Shown here: one piece after another, positions 1-8,543 of the stretch
Layout of the letters: the number at the start of each line of letters is the position of its first letter
How positions within the stretch are numbered: the stretch's first letter is position 1
Assembly (NCBI GenBank): GCA_964498785.1
Contig: CAZCJL010000080.1
Span: 1-30,866, forward strand
DNA from: Mariaggregatimicrobium sp964498785
Lineage (GTDB): Bacteria; Zhuqueibacterota; Zhuqueibacteria; Thermofontimicrobiales; Thiofontviventaceae
Direction of reading: 5' to 3'
DNA length: 30,866 nucleotides
The notes under the pieces: generated by a model
What the model was told of the DNA's origin: nothing
The model's input: only the letters and a program-made list of their open reading frames with translations
The model's database searches: none
Program-made: the position numbers and the translations under genes

Positions 1-112
1 GCCCCATGTATTTGATCGACGCTTTGCGTCGTATTTTTACTACTGGACGCAAAGCATTGGAACGAGAACATTGTTTAGGATTTTAAAATACCAACAAAAT
101 GGAATTGCACCC
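1..112. repeat. Dispersed repeat, copy 1 (hairpin-rich)
   Basis: This stretch is almost identical to 6472-6582, differing by one extra T near position 11. It contains three mutually complementary arms. GACGC (18-22) can pair with GCGTC (26-30), and the 10-base arm GCTTTGCGTC (21-30) can instead pair perfectly with GACGCAAAGC (46-55). Similarity stops abruptly after the CCC ending at 112. The copy begins at the window edge, so it may extend upstream. Each copy precedes a gene (archease here, a DUF1893-like gene after the second). A REP-like or MITE-like element is the likeliest explanation, but no transposase is visible. Confidence 0.85.
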
Positions 113-191
113 TAGTTCAAACAACAACCCCCTTGCACACTATTTGTAATTAAAACTGTCGGATTGATTATAATTGAAAGCAATTTATATC

Positions 192-617
192 ATGAAAAAC
201 AAACACCGATACGAACAGATAGAACACACAGGAGACATCGGAATCCGTGTTTACGGGCATTCGCTTGAAGAATTATTTTCTTATGCAGCGAACGGAATGT
301 TCGAGATTATATTCCATACGCTTCCCACTGACACGCAAATTAAAGAGGAACTAATTGTCTCAGCAAATGATTTGGACGAATTATTTGTGAACTGGCTATC
401 TGAATTGAATTTTGTATTTACCACAGAAAATAAATTTTATAATGATTTTGCATTTCATGAATTAACAACAACGAACATCAAAGTGTCAATGCGCGGGGGC
501 TATTTCAATCCGGATATACACGAAATTTACACAGAAATTAAAGCCGTTACCTTTCATCAATTATATGTAAAGAAAATCGATCAACATTGGCAGGCACAGG
601 TCATCTTTGATATCTAA
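192..617 (+). CDS. Archease (RtcB activator)
   Basis: Archease is the small cofactor protein that promotes guanylylation and multiple turnover of the RNA ligase RtcB. The 141-residue product opens with the family signature EHTGDIGIRVYG, where the Asp belongs to the conserved metal site. The middle matches the usual LEELF..AA.GMFEII pattern. It ends in the typical VTFHQLYVKK...QVIFDI with a C-terminal acidic residue, at normal family length. ATG at 192 is preferred; an in-frame TTG at 174 would add six residues lacking family character. Only 18 bases separate it from rtcB, so the two are almost certainly cotranscribed, which is the classic archease-RtcB pairing. Function is known for the family; assignment here is by sequence reading. 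Confidence 0.92.
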   Translation: MKNKHRYEQIEHTGDIGIRVYGHSLEELFSYAANGMFEIIFHTLPTDTQIKEELIVSANDLDELFVNWLSELNFVFTTENKFYNDFAFHELTTTNIKVSMRGGYFNPDIHEIYTEIKAVTFHQLYVKKIDQHWQAQVIFDI

Positions 618-635
618 CCAGGAGGCATCTTTGAA

Positions 636-2078
636 ATGACGGATATAAAATTCAAAAAAATTAATGCATTTGTTTGGGAAATTCCCAAAACCGGAAAAAT
701 GAGAGTTCCAGGAAGAATTTATGCATCAGAGAAAATGTTACCTCACATTTATAAGGACGATGCTCCGAAGCAAGTCGCGAACGTTGCACACTTACCGGGG
801 ATCATTCATTATTCCATGGCCATGCCAGACATTCACTGGGGATACGGATTTTCAATTGGCGGTGTTGCTGCCTTTGATATGGATGAAGGCGTAATTTCGC
901 CTGGTGGCGTGGGATACGACATAAACTGTGGCGTTCGATTATTGCGAACCGGTTTGATTCGCGAAGATATTAAAAATGATGTTCAACAGATCGTTGACAG
1001 CCTGTTTAATCATATCCCGACCGGTGTTGGATCAAAGGGGGAATTACGGATTTCGGCAGGCGATTTATCAAATGTGATGAAAAAAGGCGCTCGCTGGGCT
1101 GTGGAACGCGGGTATGGCCACCAGGAGATGCTGGATAAAATCGAAGAAAATGGTCAGATGGACGGAGCGGATCCGTCTGTTGTCAGCGACCGGGCAATCA
1201 AACGCGGGAAACCGCAGTTAGGAACGCTTGGATCAGGAAATCATTTCGTGGAATTGCAGTACGTCGATGAAATTTACGACGCTAAAACTGCTGACCGACT
1301 GGGCCTTTTTAAAGACCAGATTGCTTTAACCATTCATACCGGGTCACGCGGCTTTGGCTACCAAATTTGCGATGACTATATCCACAAAATGCTACGGGCT
1401 TCGGAAAAATATGGCATCGAATTACCCGACCGCCAGTTGTGTTGTGCTCCGATCAATTCTCCGGAAGGCCGCGAATATTTTGCAGCAATGGTATGCGCTA
1501 TAAATTATGCGTTTGCCAATCGACAGGTTATCACACATTGGGCACAGACTGCTTTGGAAAAATCATTACATTTAAGTCCGAGAGAATTGCAATTGGATAT
1601 TGTCTATGAAGTAGCACACAACATCGCCAAATATGAGACGCACATTGTGAACGGTAAAAAACAAAAAGTCTGCGTTCATCGAAAAGGAGCAACACGGGCG
1701 TTTGGACCAGACAGCCGCGACATCCCGGAATCGTATTGCGATATAGGTCAACCGGTGCTTATCCCTGGTGACATGGGACGTTGTTCCTACGTTCTGGTGG
1801 GAACACGACAGGCAATGGATGATACATTCGGTTCCACCTGTCATGGCGCCGGGCGTATGTTAAGCCGAAAAAAGGCGATAAAACAAGCAAAAGGGCGAGC
1901 GATTTACCGTGAATTGCAAGACCAGGGAATTTTTGTCCGTGCAGCGGGGAGAAAAACATTAGCTGAAGAAATGCCTGAATCTTATAAAAATGTATCCGAC
2001 GTCGTGGATGCGGTCGTTGGTGCAGGCATTTCTAAAAAGGTTGCTAAATTGCGGCCACTGGGCGCTATTAAAGGATAA
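636..2078 (+). CDS. rtcB: RNA-splicing ligase RtcB
   Basis: RtcB is a GTP- and Mn2+-dependent RNA ligase that joins 2',3'-cyclic-phosphate or 3'-phosphate ends to 5'-OH ends, in tRNA splicing or RNA repair. At 480 residues it has the long-form family size. Visible motifs in order are GGVGYDINCGVRLL (metal-binding Asp and Cys), GSGNHFVELQ, IHTGSRGFGYQ, VAHNIAKYE, HRKGATRAFGP and STCHGAGRMLSR. His403 in the last motif corresponds to the guanylylated His337 of E. coli RtcB. A strong AGGAGG at about 620-625 precedes the ATG. It lies directly behind archease and 27 bases before ligA. All key residues looked for are present. Confidence 0.97.
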   Translation: MTDIKFKKINAFVWEIPKTGKMRVPGRIYASEKMLPHIYKDDAPKQVANVAHLPGIIHYSMAMPDIHWGYGFSIGGVAAFDMDEGVISPGGVGYDINCGVRLLRTGLIREDIKNDVQQIVDSLFNHIPTGVGSKGELRISAGDLSNVMKKGARWAVERGYGHQEMLDKIEENGQMDGADPSVVSDRAIKRGKPQLGTLGSGNHFVELQYVDEIYDAKTADRLGLFKDQIALTIHTGSRGFGYQICDDYIHKMLRASEKYGIELPDRQLCCAPINSPEGREYFAAMVCAINYAFANRQVITHWAQTALEKSLHLSPRELQLDIVYEVAHNIAKYETHIVNGKKQKVCVHRKGATRAFGPDSRDIPESYCDIGQPVLIPGDMGRCSYVLVGTRQAMDDTFGSTCHGAGRMLSRKKAIKQAKGRAIYRELQDQGIFVRAAGRKTLAEEMPESYKNVSDVVDAVVGAGISKKVAKLRPLGAIKG

Positions 2079-2105
2079 TTATCATCGTTAAATCGGGGCA
2101 ATTAT

Positions 2106-4103
2106 ATGTTTAGCCAGGAAGATATTACTCAACTGCGTGAGAAATTAAATTACCACAATTATCGGTACCATGTATTGGATGATCCGGAAATTTCAGACGC
2201 CGAATACGACCGCCTGTTTCGCCGTCTCCGGGAATTAGAGGCGCAACATCCGGAACTGGTTACAGCCGATTCTCCCACTCAGCGAGTTGGCGCAAAACCG
2301 CTAACCGAATTTAATACGATTACTCATACCCTGCCCATGCTTAGTCTGGATAATGCATTTAGCGATGGGGAAGTTCATGAATTCGACGCTCGTATGAAAC
2401 GCCTGCTCAATAACTCTGCTACCATCGAATATATTGCCGAACCCAAACTGGACGGACTCGCAGTCGAGTTGGTTTATGAAAACGGCGTATTCACAGTCGG
2501 TTCCACACGCGGTGATGGTATTACTGGTGAAAATATTACGCAAAATCTTCGAACGATTAAATCCATCCCTCTCCGATTATACTCGAAAAATTTATCTGTC
2601 CCGCAAAGACTGGAAGTACGGGGCGAAGTAATTCTTGGGAATCGCGAATTCATCCGATTAAATGAGCAGCGACAAAAAAACGAAGAACCGATTTTTGCAA
2701 ATCCTCGCAACGCTGCCGCAGGCTCATTACGGCAACTGGACCCGCGAATTACAGCCACTCGTCCGCTTGACATTTATTGTCATAGCATTGGCCAGGTGAC
2801 CGGAATTTCATTTAACACGCACGAGGCATTCCTGATGTCAATCCAGGGTTGGGGGTTAAAAGTAAATCCGCTACGACAAAAATGTCGCGGCATTTCTGAG
2901 GTCATCGATTTTTATCGTGACATCGAAACACGGCGAGAAACACTTGATTTTGAAATCGATGGTGTTGTTATTAAGGTAAATGATCTCGCACTCAGAGAAC
3001 GAATTGGTATTAAAACGAGAAGTCCGCGCTGGGCAATTGCTTATAAATTTCCGGCGCGCCAGGAAATCACCCAAATCGAAGATATTATTGCTCAGGTTGG
3101 GCGCACCGGCATCGTAACACCTGTTGCCATTATGAAACCCGTTCGGATCGGTGGCGTGGAAGTTCGGCGGGCTACACTTCACAATCAGGATGAGATCGAT
3201 AAAAAAAATGTGCGTATTGGCGACTGGGTGGTTGTTCAACGAGCTGGCGATGTGATTCCGGAAGTAGTAAAAGTCATTGACGACCGACGTCCGGCACATT
3301 CAAAAAAATATCAGATACCTGACTCCTGCCCTGTCTGCGGTTCCCATGTTGTTCGTGTTGAGGGAGAATCCGCTCATCGCTGTCAGAATGTTTCCTGTCC
3401 GGCGCAACTTAAGGAAAGCATTAAACATTTTGCATCACGCAATGCAATGGACATCGAAGGGCTGGGCGATAAACTGGTGAATCAATTGGTGGAGCGGGAA
3501 AAAGTCAAAGATTACGCGGATTTGTATTTACTCAAAAAAGATGACTGGGCTAATCTGGAACGTATGGCAGCTAAATCAGCGCAGAACATTATGAATTCGC
3601 TGGAACAAAGCAAAAATGTTTCGCCGGATCGTTTCATTTATGCGCTGGGAATTCGTTTTGTCGGCGAGCATGTTTCGCGGCTGCTTGTTAATCATTTTAA
3701 AACACTGGAAAATTTAAAAAAAGCTGACTTTGATGAATTGATCTCTATCCATGAAATAGGACCACAGGTTGCACGCAGTGTTGTTCAATTTTTTCAGGAA
3801 CAACGAAATACAGAGACTATCGACAGGTTGCTGAATGCGGGCATAAAACTTACCGACATGGAATCGCAAACCAGTGAAAAACTATCTGGCAAAACATTTG
3901 TTCTCACCGGCACTCTTGAAAAGTTCACCCGTGGTGAAGCGAAAAAATTGATCGAAGCGATGGGAGGTCATGTGGCATCTGCTGTCAGTAAATCTACTGA
4001 CTTTGTACTAATGGGAACAGATCCAGGGTCCAAAGCCAAAAAAGCAGAGGCATTCGGAATTGTAGTTATCAATGAAACAGAATTTCAAAAAATGATTTCT
4101 TAA
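2106..4103 (+). CDS. ligA: NAD+-dependent DNA ligase LigA
   Basis: LigA seals DNA nicks in replication and repair using NAD+. The 665-residue protein has the complete architecture: an N-terminal Ia region with YHNYRYHVLDDPEISDAEYD, the nucleotidyltransferase motif KLDG with the adenylated Lys at 114, then the OB-fold. A four-Cys zinc finger follows at about residues 408-432 (CPVCG...CQNVSCP). Helix-hairpin-helix repeats and a C-terminal BRCT domain at about 590-665 (LSGKTFVLTGTLEKFTRGEA) complete it. Length is normal and no key residue is missing. It starts 27 bases after rtcB, so it may belong to the same transcript and place an RNA ligase and the replicative DNA ligase together. Confidence 0.98.
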   Translation: MFSQEDITQLREKLNYHNYRYHVLDDPEISDAEYDRLFRRLRELEAQHPELVTADSPTQRVGAKPLTEFNTITHTLPMLSLDNAFSDGEVHEFDARMKRLLNNSATIEYIAEPKLDGLAVELVYENGVFTVGSTRGDGITGENITQNLRTIKSIPLRLYSKNLSVPQRLEVRGEVILGNREFIRLNEQRQKNEEPIFANPRNAAAGSLRQLDPRITATRPLDIYCHSIGQVTGISFNTHEAFLMSIQGWGLKVNPLRQKCRGISEVIDFYRDIETRRETLDFEIDGVVIKVNDLALRERIGIKTRSPRWAIAYKFPARQEITQIEDIIAQVGRTGIVTPVAIMKPVRIGGVEVRRATLHNQDEIDKKNVRIGDWVVVQRAGDVIPEVVKVIDDRRPAHSKKYQIPDSCPVCGSHVVRVEGESAHRCQNVSCPAQLKESIKHFASRNAMDIEGLGDKLVNQLVEREKVKDYADLYLLKKDDWANLERMAAKSAQNIMNSLEQSKNVSPDRFIYALGIRFVGEHVSRLLVNHFKTLENLKKADFDELISIHEIGPQVARSVVQFFQEQRNTETIDRLLNAGIKLTDMESQTSEKLSGKTFVLTGTLEKFTRGEAKKLIEAMGGHVASAVSKSTDFVLMGTDPGSKAKKAEAFGIVVINETEFQKMIS

Positions 4104-4162
4104 TCCACTTTTAAATATTAACATTAAAACGCGGATTTGTTGTTCTGGAAAATTCAGCACAC

Positions 4163-5011
4163 ATGCTTAACCATATCTGGCAGTCAATTGCATTAACGAT
4201 CAATATTTTTTTGACTCTATTTTTACCGATTATCATTTTGTGTTCTATTCTAAATTTAATCGCAAATGCACAAAATAAACATCTTTATTACATTGGCGGC
4301 TGGAGGGGCTTGTTAGTAACGGCCTGGATCGGGACGCCGATACATGAATTCAGTCATATTATTGCAGCGCTCATTAGCGGACACAAAATCGTCGATTTTA
4401 AACTTTTTAAACCAGACGAGCGAACCGGCACGTTGGGATATGTTTCCCATTCATATAATCCGAACAATTTTTATCAATCTGTTATCGGAAACACGCTCAT
4501 CCCAATTGCCCCTTTTTTTGGCGGTGCGCTGGCTATTTATTTGCTAACCTATTTCTTATTACCAGGATTTTCATTATATTCCGCAGATGTCCCGAGGGTA
4601 TACTATATTACGTCTAAAAATGCTTTTATCTGGCAAAGCTATGTCATGTTCGGAAAATCAGTGCTCTTTTTTTTTAAATTTCTCGTTTTAAAAATCCAGC
4701 AAGCAGGATTGTTTACAAAATGGCACTTTTATATTTCTCTGTTCATGTTGTTCGGAATTGCAAACCACCTTTCTCCATCCTGGGCTGATTTTCAGAATTT
4801 TTGGCATCCACTGTTCGCTATCATCATATTCACTGTTTTACTTAATTTAATTATTTTACCCTTTACACAGGACTCAATGTCAATTATAGAGGTTTCGTCA
4901 AAATATATCATGTTGGCAACGCCGATTTTGTTACTTTCGCTGTTTATCAGTCTGACAGGATTTATAATCACTTATATGCTGTCTTTAATTTTGGCGATAT
5001 TCAGAGGTTAA
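4163..5011 (+). CDS. Polytopic membrane protein with HExxH motif (M50-like candidate)
   Basis: This 282-residue integral membrane protein has about five or six hydrophobic segments: residues ~8-35, a segment holding the HEFSH motif, ~105-130, ~165-180, ~225-245 and ~255-278. HEFSH at residues 61-65 (preceded by GTPI) fits the HExxH zinc site of intramembrane site-2-type proteases such as M50. The following region with PIAPFFGG is reminiscent of, but not identical to, the second M50 motif; a third metal ligand could not be fixed. It follows ligA by 59 bases and has only a weak ribosome-binding site. The call is membrane metalloprotease-like, substrate unknown; it could be a non-proteolytic relative. 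Confidence 0.6.
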   Translation: MLNHIWQSIALTINIFLTLFLPIIILCSILNLIANAQNKHLYYIGGWRGLLVTAWIGTPIHEFSHIIAALISGHKIVDFKLFKPDERTGTLGYVSHSYNPNNFYQSVIGNTLIPIAPFFGGALAIYLLTYFLLPGFSLYSADVPRVYYITSKNAFIWQSYVMFGKSVLFFFKFLVLKIQQAGLFTKWHFYISLFMLFGIANHLSPSWADFQNFWHPLFAIIIFTVLLNLIILPFTQDSMSIIEVSSKYIMLATPILLLSLFISLTGFIITYMLSLILAIFRG

Positions 5012-5043
5012 ATTAACAAGAAAATATTATTGAGGAGAAGCTT

Positions 5044-6048
5044 GTGAAATATCATCCACATTTAGCGCGCTATGAAAACATGAAATACAACCGCTGTGGC
5101 CTGAGTGGTTTGCTTTTACCCGCAGTATCCCTGGGATTGTGGCATAATTTCGGCGGTATCGACCTGTTCGAAAATTCACGCGCGATAATCCGCAGGGCAT
5201 TTGATTTAGGCATTACTCATTTTGATCTGGCCAACAACTATGGGCCGCCAGCCGGATCAGCAGAGAAAAATTTTGGTCGTATTTTGCGTGAAGATTTCCA
5301 CGGTCATCGGGATGAAATGGTTATTTCAACAAAAGCCGGATATTATATGTGGCCCGGACCGTACGGTGAATGGGGTTCGCGAAAATATTTAATCGCCAGC
5401 CTGGATCAAAGTTTGAGACGAACGGGACTGGACTATGTGGATATTTTTTACCACCATCGGCCAGACCCGGAATGTCCGCTGGAAGAAACAATGGGCGCTC
5501 TCGATTCTATCGTAAGACAGGGTAAGGCCCTTTATGTGGGAATTTCCAATTATGGACCAGAGGATACCCGCAAAGCGGCTCATATCTTAACGAAACTGGG
5601 AACACCCTGTCTCATTCATCAACCTAAATATAACATGTTTGATCGCTGGATTGAAGATGGGCTTATTGATACACTCAAAGAATTAGGAATTGGATGCATC
5701 GCCTTTTCTCCGCTGGCACAGGGCCTTCTCTCTAATAAATATCTTGAAGGGATTCCGGAGGATTCCCGCGCAGCCAAAGAATATGGATTTTTAAAACGGG
5801 AACAAATTACACCGGACAAAGTTAATGTCATTCGTCAATTAAACGACATCGCCAGAGAGCGGCATCAATCGCTCGCTCAGATGGCGATCGCCTGGATTTT
5901 GCGATATAAAACCGTGACTTCTGTTGTCATTGGAGCAAGCAAGGTTAAACAGCTTGAAGCGAACATCACGGCATTGGAAAATCTGTCTTTTACGAAAGAA
6001 GAACTAACAGCCATTGATAAAATTATTAAATCTGAGAAAAAAACTTGA
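5044..6048 (+). CDS. Aldo/keto reductase (YghZ-like)
   Basis: This is a cytosolic NADPH-dependent oxidoreductase of the aldo/keto reductase superfamily, 334 residues. The catalytic tetrad is visible: Asp61 and Tyr66 in FDLANNYGPPAGSAE, Lys97 in ISTKAGY, and His137/138 in DIFYHHRPD. Later segments GISNYGPEDT, AFSPLAQGLLSNKYL and VVIGASKVKQLEAN are the usual cofactor-binding loops. The overall pattern, including MWPGPYGEWGSRKYL, is closest to the E. coli YghZ (L-glyceraldehyde-3-phosphate reductase) subgroup, though the substrate cannot be settled by eye. The GTG start at 5044 is supported by GAGGAGAAG just upstream. It is the last gene before an 800-base repeat-rich gap. Confidence 0.93.
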   Translation: MKYHPHLARYENMKYNRCGLSGLLLPAVSLGLWHNFGGIDLFENSRAIIRRAFDLGITHFDLANNYGPPAGSAEKNFGRILREDFHGHRDEMVISTKAGYYMWPGPYGEWGSRKYLIASLDQSLRRTGLDYVDIFYHHRPDPECPLEETMGALDSIVRQGKALYVGISNYGPEDTRKAAHILTKLGTPCLIHQPKYNMFDRWIEDGLIDTLKELGIGCIAFSPLAQGLLSNKYLEGIPEDSRAAKEYGFLKREQITPDKVNVIRQLNDIARERHQSLAQMAIAWILRYKTVTSVVIGASKVKQLEANITALENLSFTKEELTAIDKIIKSEKKT

Positions 6049-6341
6049 CAATTAAATTTTTTTTCTTTATCCTGAATTATTCAGAAATATGTAGCGCAGA
6101 GTCGCTAAGGCGTAAAGAAATAAAAACGTACATTCTATTCATGAATGTAGCTCAGTTTTAAAAATCGGTTTATTTTAGAAATTTTAATCATTCATTTTAT
6201 CCGGGCAAAAATAATTATAATACGATTTTGAGTGCATCTTTGATAAAGAATCTCATCCAACGAACCGTAATAAAGACATAAATTTAACGGATCAAGGCGC
6301 TTTGTTGGGGGAGCAATTTTCAAAAGTTGGTAATTTCTCAC

Positions 6342-6476
6342 GGAGTTGTATCATAAGTCTGATTTTTTTGTAAAATGTCATTCCGGGCTTATTCCGGAAT
6401 ATCCTAATTATTAAAAAGTTAGGGGATTCCTGCATTCGCAGGAATGACGCCAAAAAATGACCTTTGATACAGCCCC
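6342..6476 (+). repeat. MITE-like element with GGRGYTGTATCA termini, copy A
   Basis: The left end reads GGAGTTGTATCATAA and the right end is the complement of GGGGCTGTATCAAAG, forming imperfect terminal inverted repeats around about 135 bases. The body includes two internal hairpins, ATTCCGGGCTTATTCCGGAAT and ATTCCTGCATTCGCAGGAAT. Roughly 100 bases (from the left end through the second hairpin) recur in opposite orientation at 13006-13106. There is no coding capacity. A non-autonomous mobile element or REP-like unit is inferred. Confidence 0.75.
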
Positions 6477-6582
6477 ATGTATTGATCGACGCTTTGCGTC
6501 GTATTTTTACTACTGGACGCAAAGCATTGGAACGAGAACATTGTTTAGGATTTTAAAATACCAACAAAATGGAATTGCACCC
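6472..6582. repeat. Dispersed repeat, copy 2 (hairpin-rich)
   Basis: Near-identical to 1-112 apart from a one-base indel near the start. The complementary arms GCTTTGCGTC (6491-6500) and GACGCAAAGC (6516-6525) are preserved. Its first five bases coincide with the right terminus of the 6342-6476 element, so the two may form one composite unit. It lies 270 bases upstream of the DUF1893-like gene. Confidence 0.85.
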
Positions 6583-6852
6583 GTTGTTGGCAATTTATCC
6601 GGATCATGCAGAAGGGATCGTCAGAATGATAAAAACAGACAACCGCCATTTAGAATAATGCGTTGCGTGATGGCGTCTTTACGGTTTATGAATTATTGAG
6701 GTTATAGACACTTCTTAATCAAGCTAATTGAAATAAATTTGCTGAATCAGGCAACGATTATCGACGTCTTTACTTACAACACCATTCGTTTCTGAGCCGT
6801 AATTTCAAAGAATTTCAATTGAATACATTAATACACCGGATTGTGGTGCGCA

Positions 6853-7221
6853 ATGAAACATGCTTTAGAAGTCTATTTCGATGATACATTAATTTTTTTT
6901 AGTAATAAAAAATGGCTTTACCCGCTTTTTGATTTAGAAATATTTTTGATCGAACATAATTCATTTACCCCCTCTGAGCTAATTGTTTATGATAAAATAT
7001 TAGGGCGAGCGGCAGCTTTACTTCTGGTATATTTGAAAATAAAAACCGTAAAAACTAAATTGATGAGCGCAAGAGCCAGAGAAATATTTATTCATTTTAA
7101 TGTTACATTTGAATTCGAAGCAGAAGTGGAAAAAATTAGCTGCCGTACCGAAGAGATTCTCCAGAATGAGTTGGACCCGCACGCGGCATATCGTCTTCTT
7201 AAGGTTCGTACTGGTTTATAA
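6853..7221 (+). CDS. DUF1893-like protein (TM1506 type)
   Basis: The 122-residue product resembles the DUF1893 family, whose Thermotoga member TM1506 has a cytidine-deaminase-like fold but no known activity. The recognisable core is the stretch around VYDKILGRAAALLLVYLKIKTV, followed by SARAREIFIHFNVTFEFE, IS.RTEE and a C-terminal LDPHAAYRLLK. Family members typically carry a Cys-containing D..CPME motif near the end; here it is LDPHAA with the Cys lost, although an earlier Cys sits in ISCRTEE. ATG at 6853 is preferred over the in-frame TTG at 6841. It stands alone between the repeat-rich gap and the next gene. Function unknown. Confidence 0.68.
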   Translation: MKHALEVYFDDTLIFFSNKKWLYPLFDLEIFLIEHNSFTPSELIVYDKILGRAAALLLVYLKIKTVKTKLMSARAREIFIHFNVTFEFEAEVEKISCRTEEILQNELDPHAAYRLLKVRTGL

Positions 7222-7382
7222 CGTATCCTCGTGGGAGCTTATACATATTGCCCGGCTTAATAAAAAGCTGCCTCTGATCTTTTGCATATAATATGATATC
7301 TTTGAATTCAGATGTCAAAAATCAGTCCTGCAAACTATGCTATACTGAAATTAGAACCCATAAAATCCGGAAACCTTCGGAA

Positions 7383-8540
7383 ATGTCAAGAAAAAGTTCA
7401 ATATTGATCACTTTCTTACTCATCCTCTTAAATTGTTCAGGAAATCGGGACATACGAAAAATTATTAATTCAACGTATGAAACTGAGATGATTTCCTCTG
7501 GTAACAATTTTCCCACTGTTGATTTACGAAAAAATCACCTGTCTGATCTCATTATTCTACTCCATCATCGAATATCATTAAGAAATATCCAAAATGATTT
7601 TGCCTGGTCAGAAGAAACATTGACCGGCAAATTGGACACGTTGTTACAGCAGGGCTTAATTAAACGCTTAAGCCTCAGCGTGTATGTTCCTTCCTGTATG
7701 GTAATAAGTTTGTCAGAGGGCCAGGAATTAAAACAGTTGGCAAAGATGGTTGTTCCGGGCTTTTCCGAAATTGTGATCAACAAAACAGCTCAAATTAAAA
7801 ACGAAGTCGACCGGATTAATGCATTAAAGAAGCATTCGTTCAGCAGTCTTTCTTTTCTCATTCTTAGCAATGTGATACTGGATAACTGGCAGATCAATAA
7901 CATTCAAACAAAATTTTTAAAATCAGAACCACCGTTGAGAAATCAAAGACGTTACTATTTTTCACTGCTGGAGAAGGATAAAAATGATTTCCGGAAAGCC
8001 TTTGGTATTTATGGCAATCAAACCAAAAGTTATGGTGACATAGTGGTAGGTATTTATGGAAATCAACGCTATGGTAATACCTTTATTAACCTGAATAAAA
8101 AAGATCTTGTTGATCTGTTCGGAATGGCAGAACGAGATGATATTGATCAATCTAAACACAATTTATTAAAAGAATTGATCCGGCAATATGATAACCCGCA
8201 GTATTCCATGGAAAAAAAGTGCAATGCCGGCTTCAATAAGATAGGTCTTATGGCAGGAGATTCTCCATCGATCCCCATTTTAAACCGTAAGGATTATTCG
8301 CGCCTCAATAAAATCGCGGGTGTAATCACAGATGATCTGATTCAATATCTCGAAGAAAACAAGCCTCTTATTATGACTGCCTATCAAAAATCGCGGTATA
8401 AAAACGAAATTACTTTTGAGGAATATTTTATCTGGTGGTATCATTTCTTTTATACAGAACTCACAAATTCTCTTGCTGCCAAAGGTTTTATCGAAATTCC
8501 GAATTCCGGTTTTACGACGTATATTATTAAATGGTCCTGA
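7383..8540 (+). CDS. Putative lipoprotein with winged-helix-like segment
   Basis: I do not recognise a named family. Starting at ATG 7383 gives 385 residues with a short basic N-terminus, a Leu/Ile-rich stretch and LLILLNC, a lipobox-like site at Cys18 (Asn at -1 is atypical). An in-frame ATG at 7293 would add 30 residues and bury that signal, so 7383 is preferred. After the signal, a segment beginning DLIILLHHRISLRNIQ and running through LDTLLQQGLIKRLSL to VPSCMVISL has the helix-turn-helix-plus-wing pattern of a winged-helix domain, odd for an exported protein. GIYGNQ occurs twice mid-protein. The C-terminal half is aromatic-rich and lacks membrane spans. It ends 3 bases before the metallo-hydrolase gene, so the two are likely cotranscribed. 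Confidence 0.65.
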   Translation: MSRKSSILITFLLILLNCSGNRDIRKIINSTYETEMISSGNNFPTVDLRKNHLSDLIILLHHRISLRNIQNDFAWSEETLTGKLDTLLQQGLIKRLSLSVYVPSCMVISLSEGQELKQLAKMVVPGFSEIVINKTAQIKNEVDRINALKKHSFSSLSFLILSNVILDNWQINNIQTKFLKSEPPLRNQRRYYFSLLEKDKNDFRKAFGIYGNQTKSYGDIVVGIYGNQRYGNTFINLNKKDLVDLFGMAERDDIDQSKHNLLKELIRQYDNPQYSMEKKCNAGFNKIGLMAGDSPSIPILNRKDYSRLNKIAGVITDDLIQYLEENKPLIMTAYQKSRYKNEITFEEYFIWWYHFFYTELTNSLAAKGFIEIPNSGFTTYIIKWS

Positions 8541-8543
8541 TGT

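Larger units (their letters stand above)
6049..6852. other. Repeat-rich intergenic gap
   Basis: No credible gene is present. The gap holds CCTGAATTATTCA at 6071-6083 (an end motif shared with repeats elsewhere), followed by a GCGCAGAGTCGCTAAGGCG phrase. It also holds the inverted-repeat element at 6342-6476 and the hairpin repeat at 6472-6582. From 6583 to 6852 nothing recognisable was seen. Short open frames on both strands here merely read through the repeats. Confidence 0.75.

Noticed and set aside
6045..6071. TTGACA at 6045-6050 with a TATCCT 17 bases later
   Set aside because: It overlaps the stop of the aldo/keto reductase gene and points into a repeat-filled gap with no gene for about 780 bases; likely chance in AT-rich DNA.
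6292..6699. Open frames on both strands in the 6.3-6.7 kb gap
   Set aside because: They read through the repeats and show no protein-family pattern.
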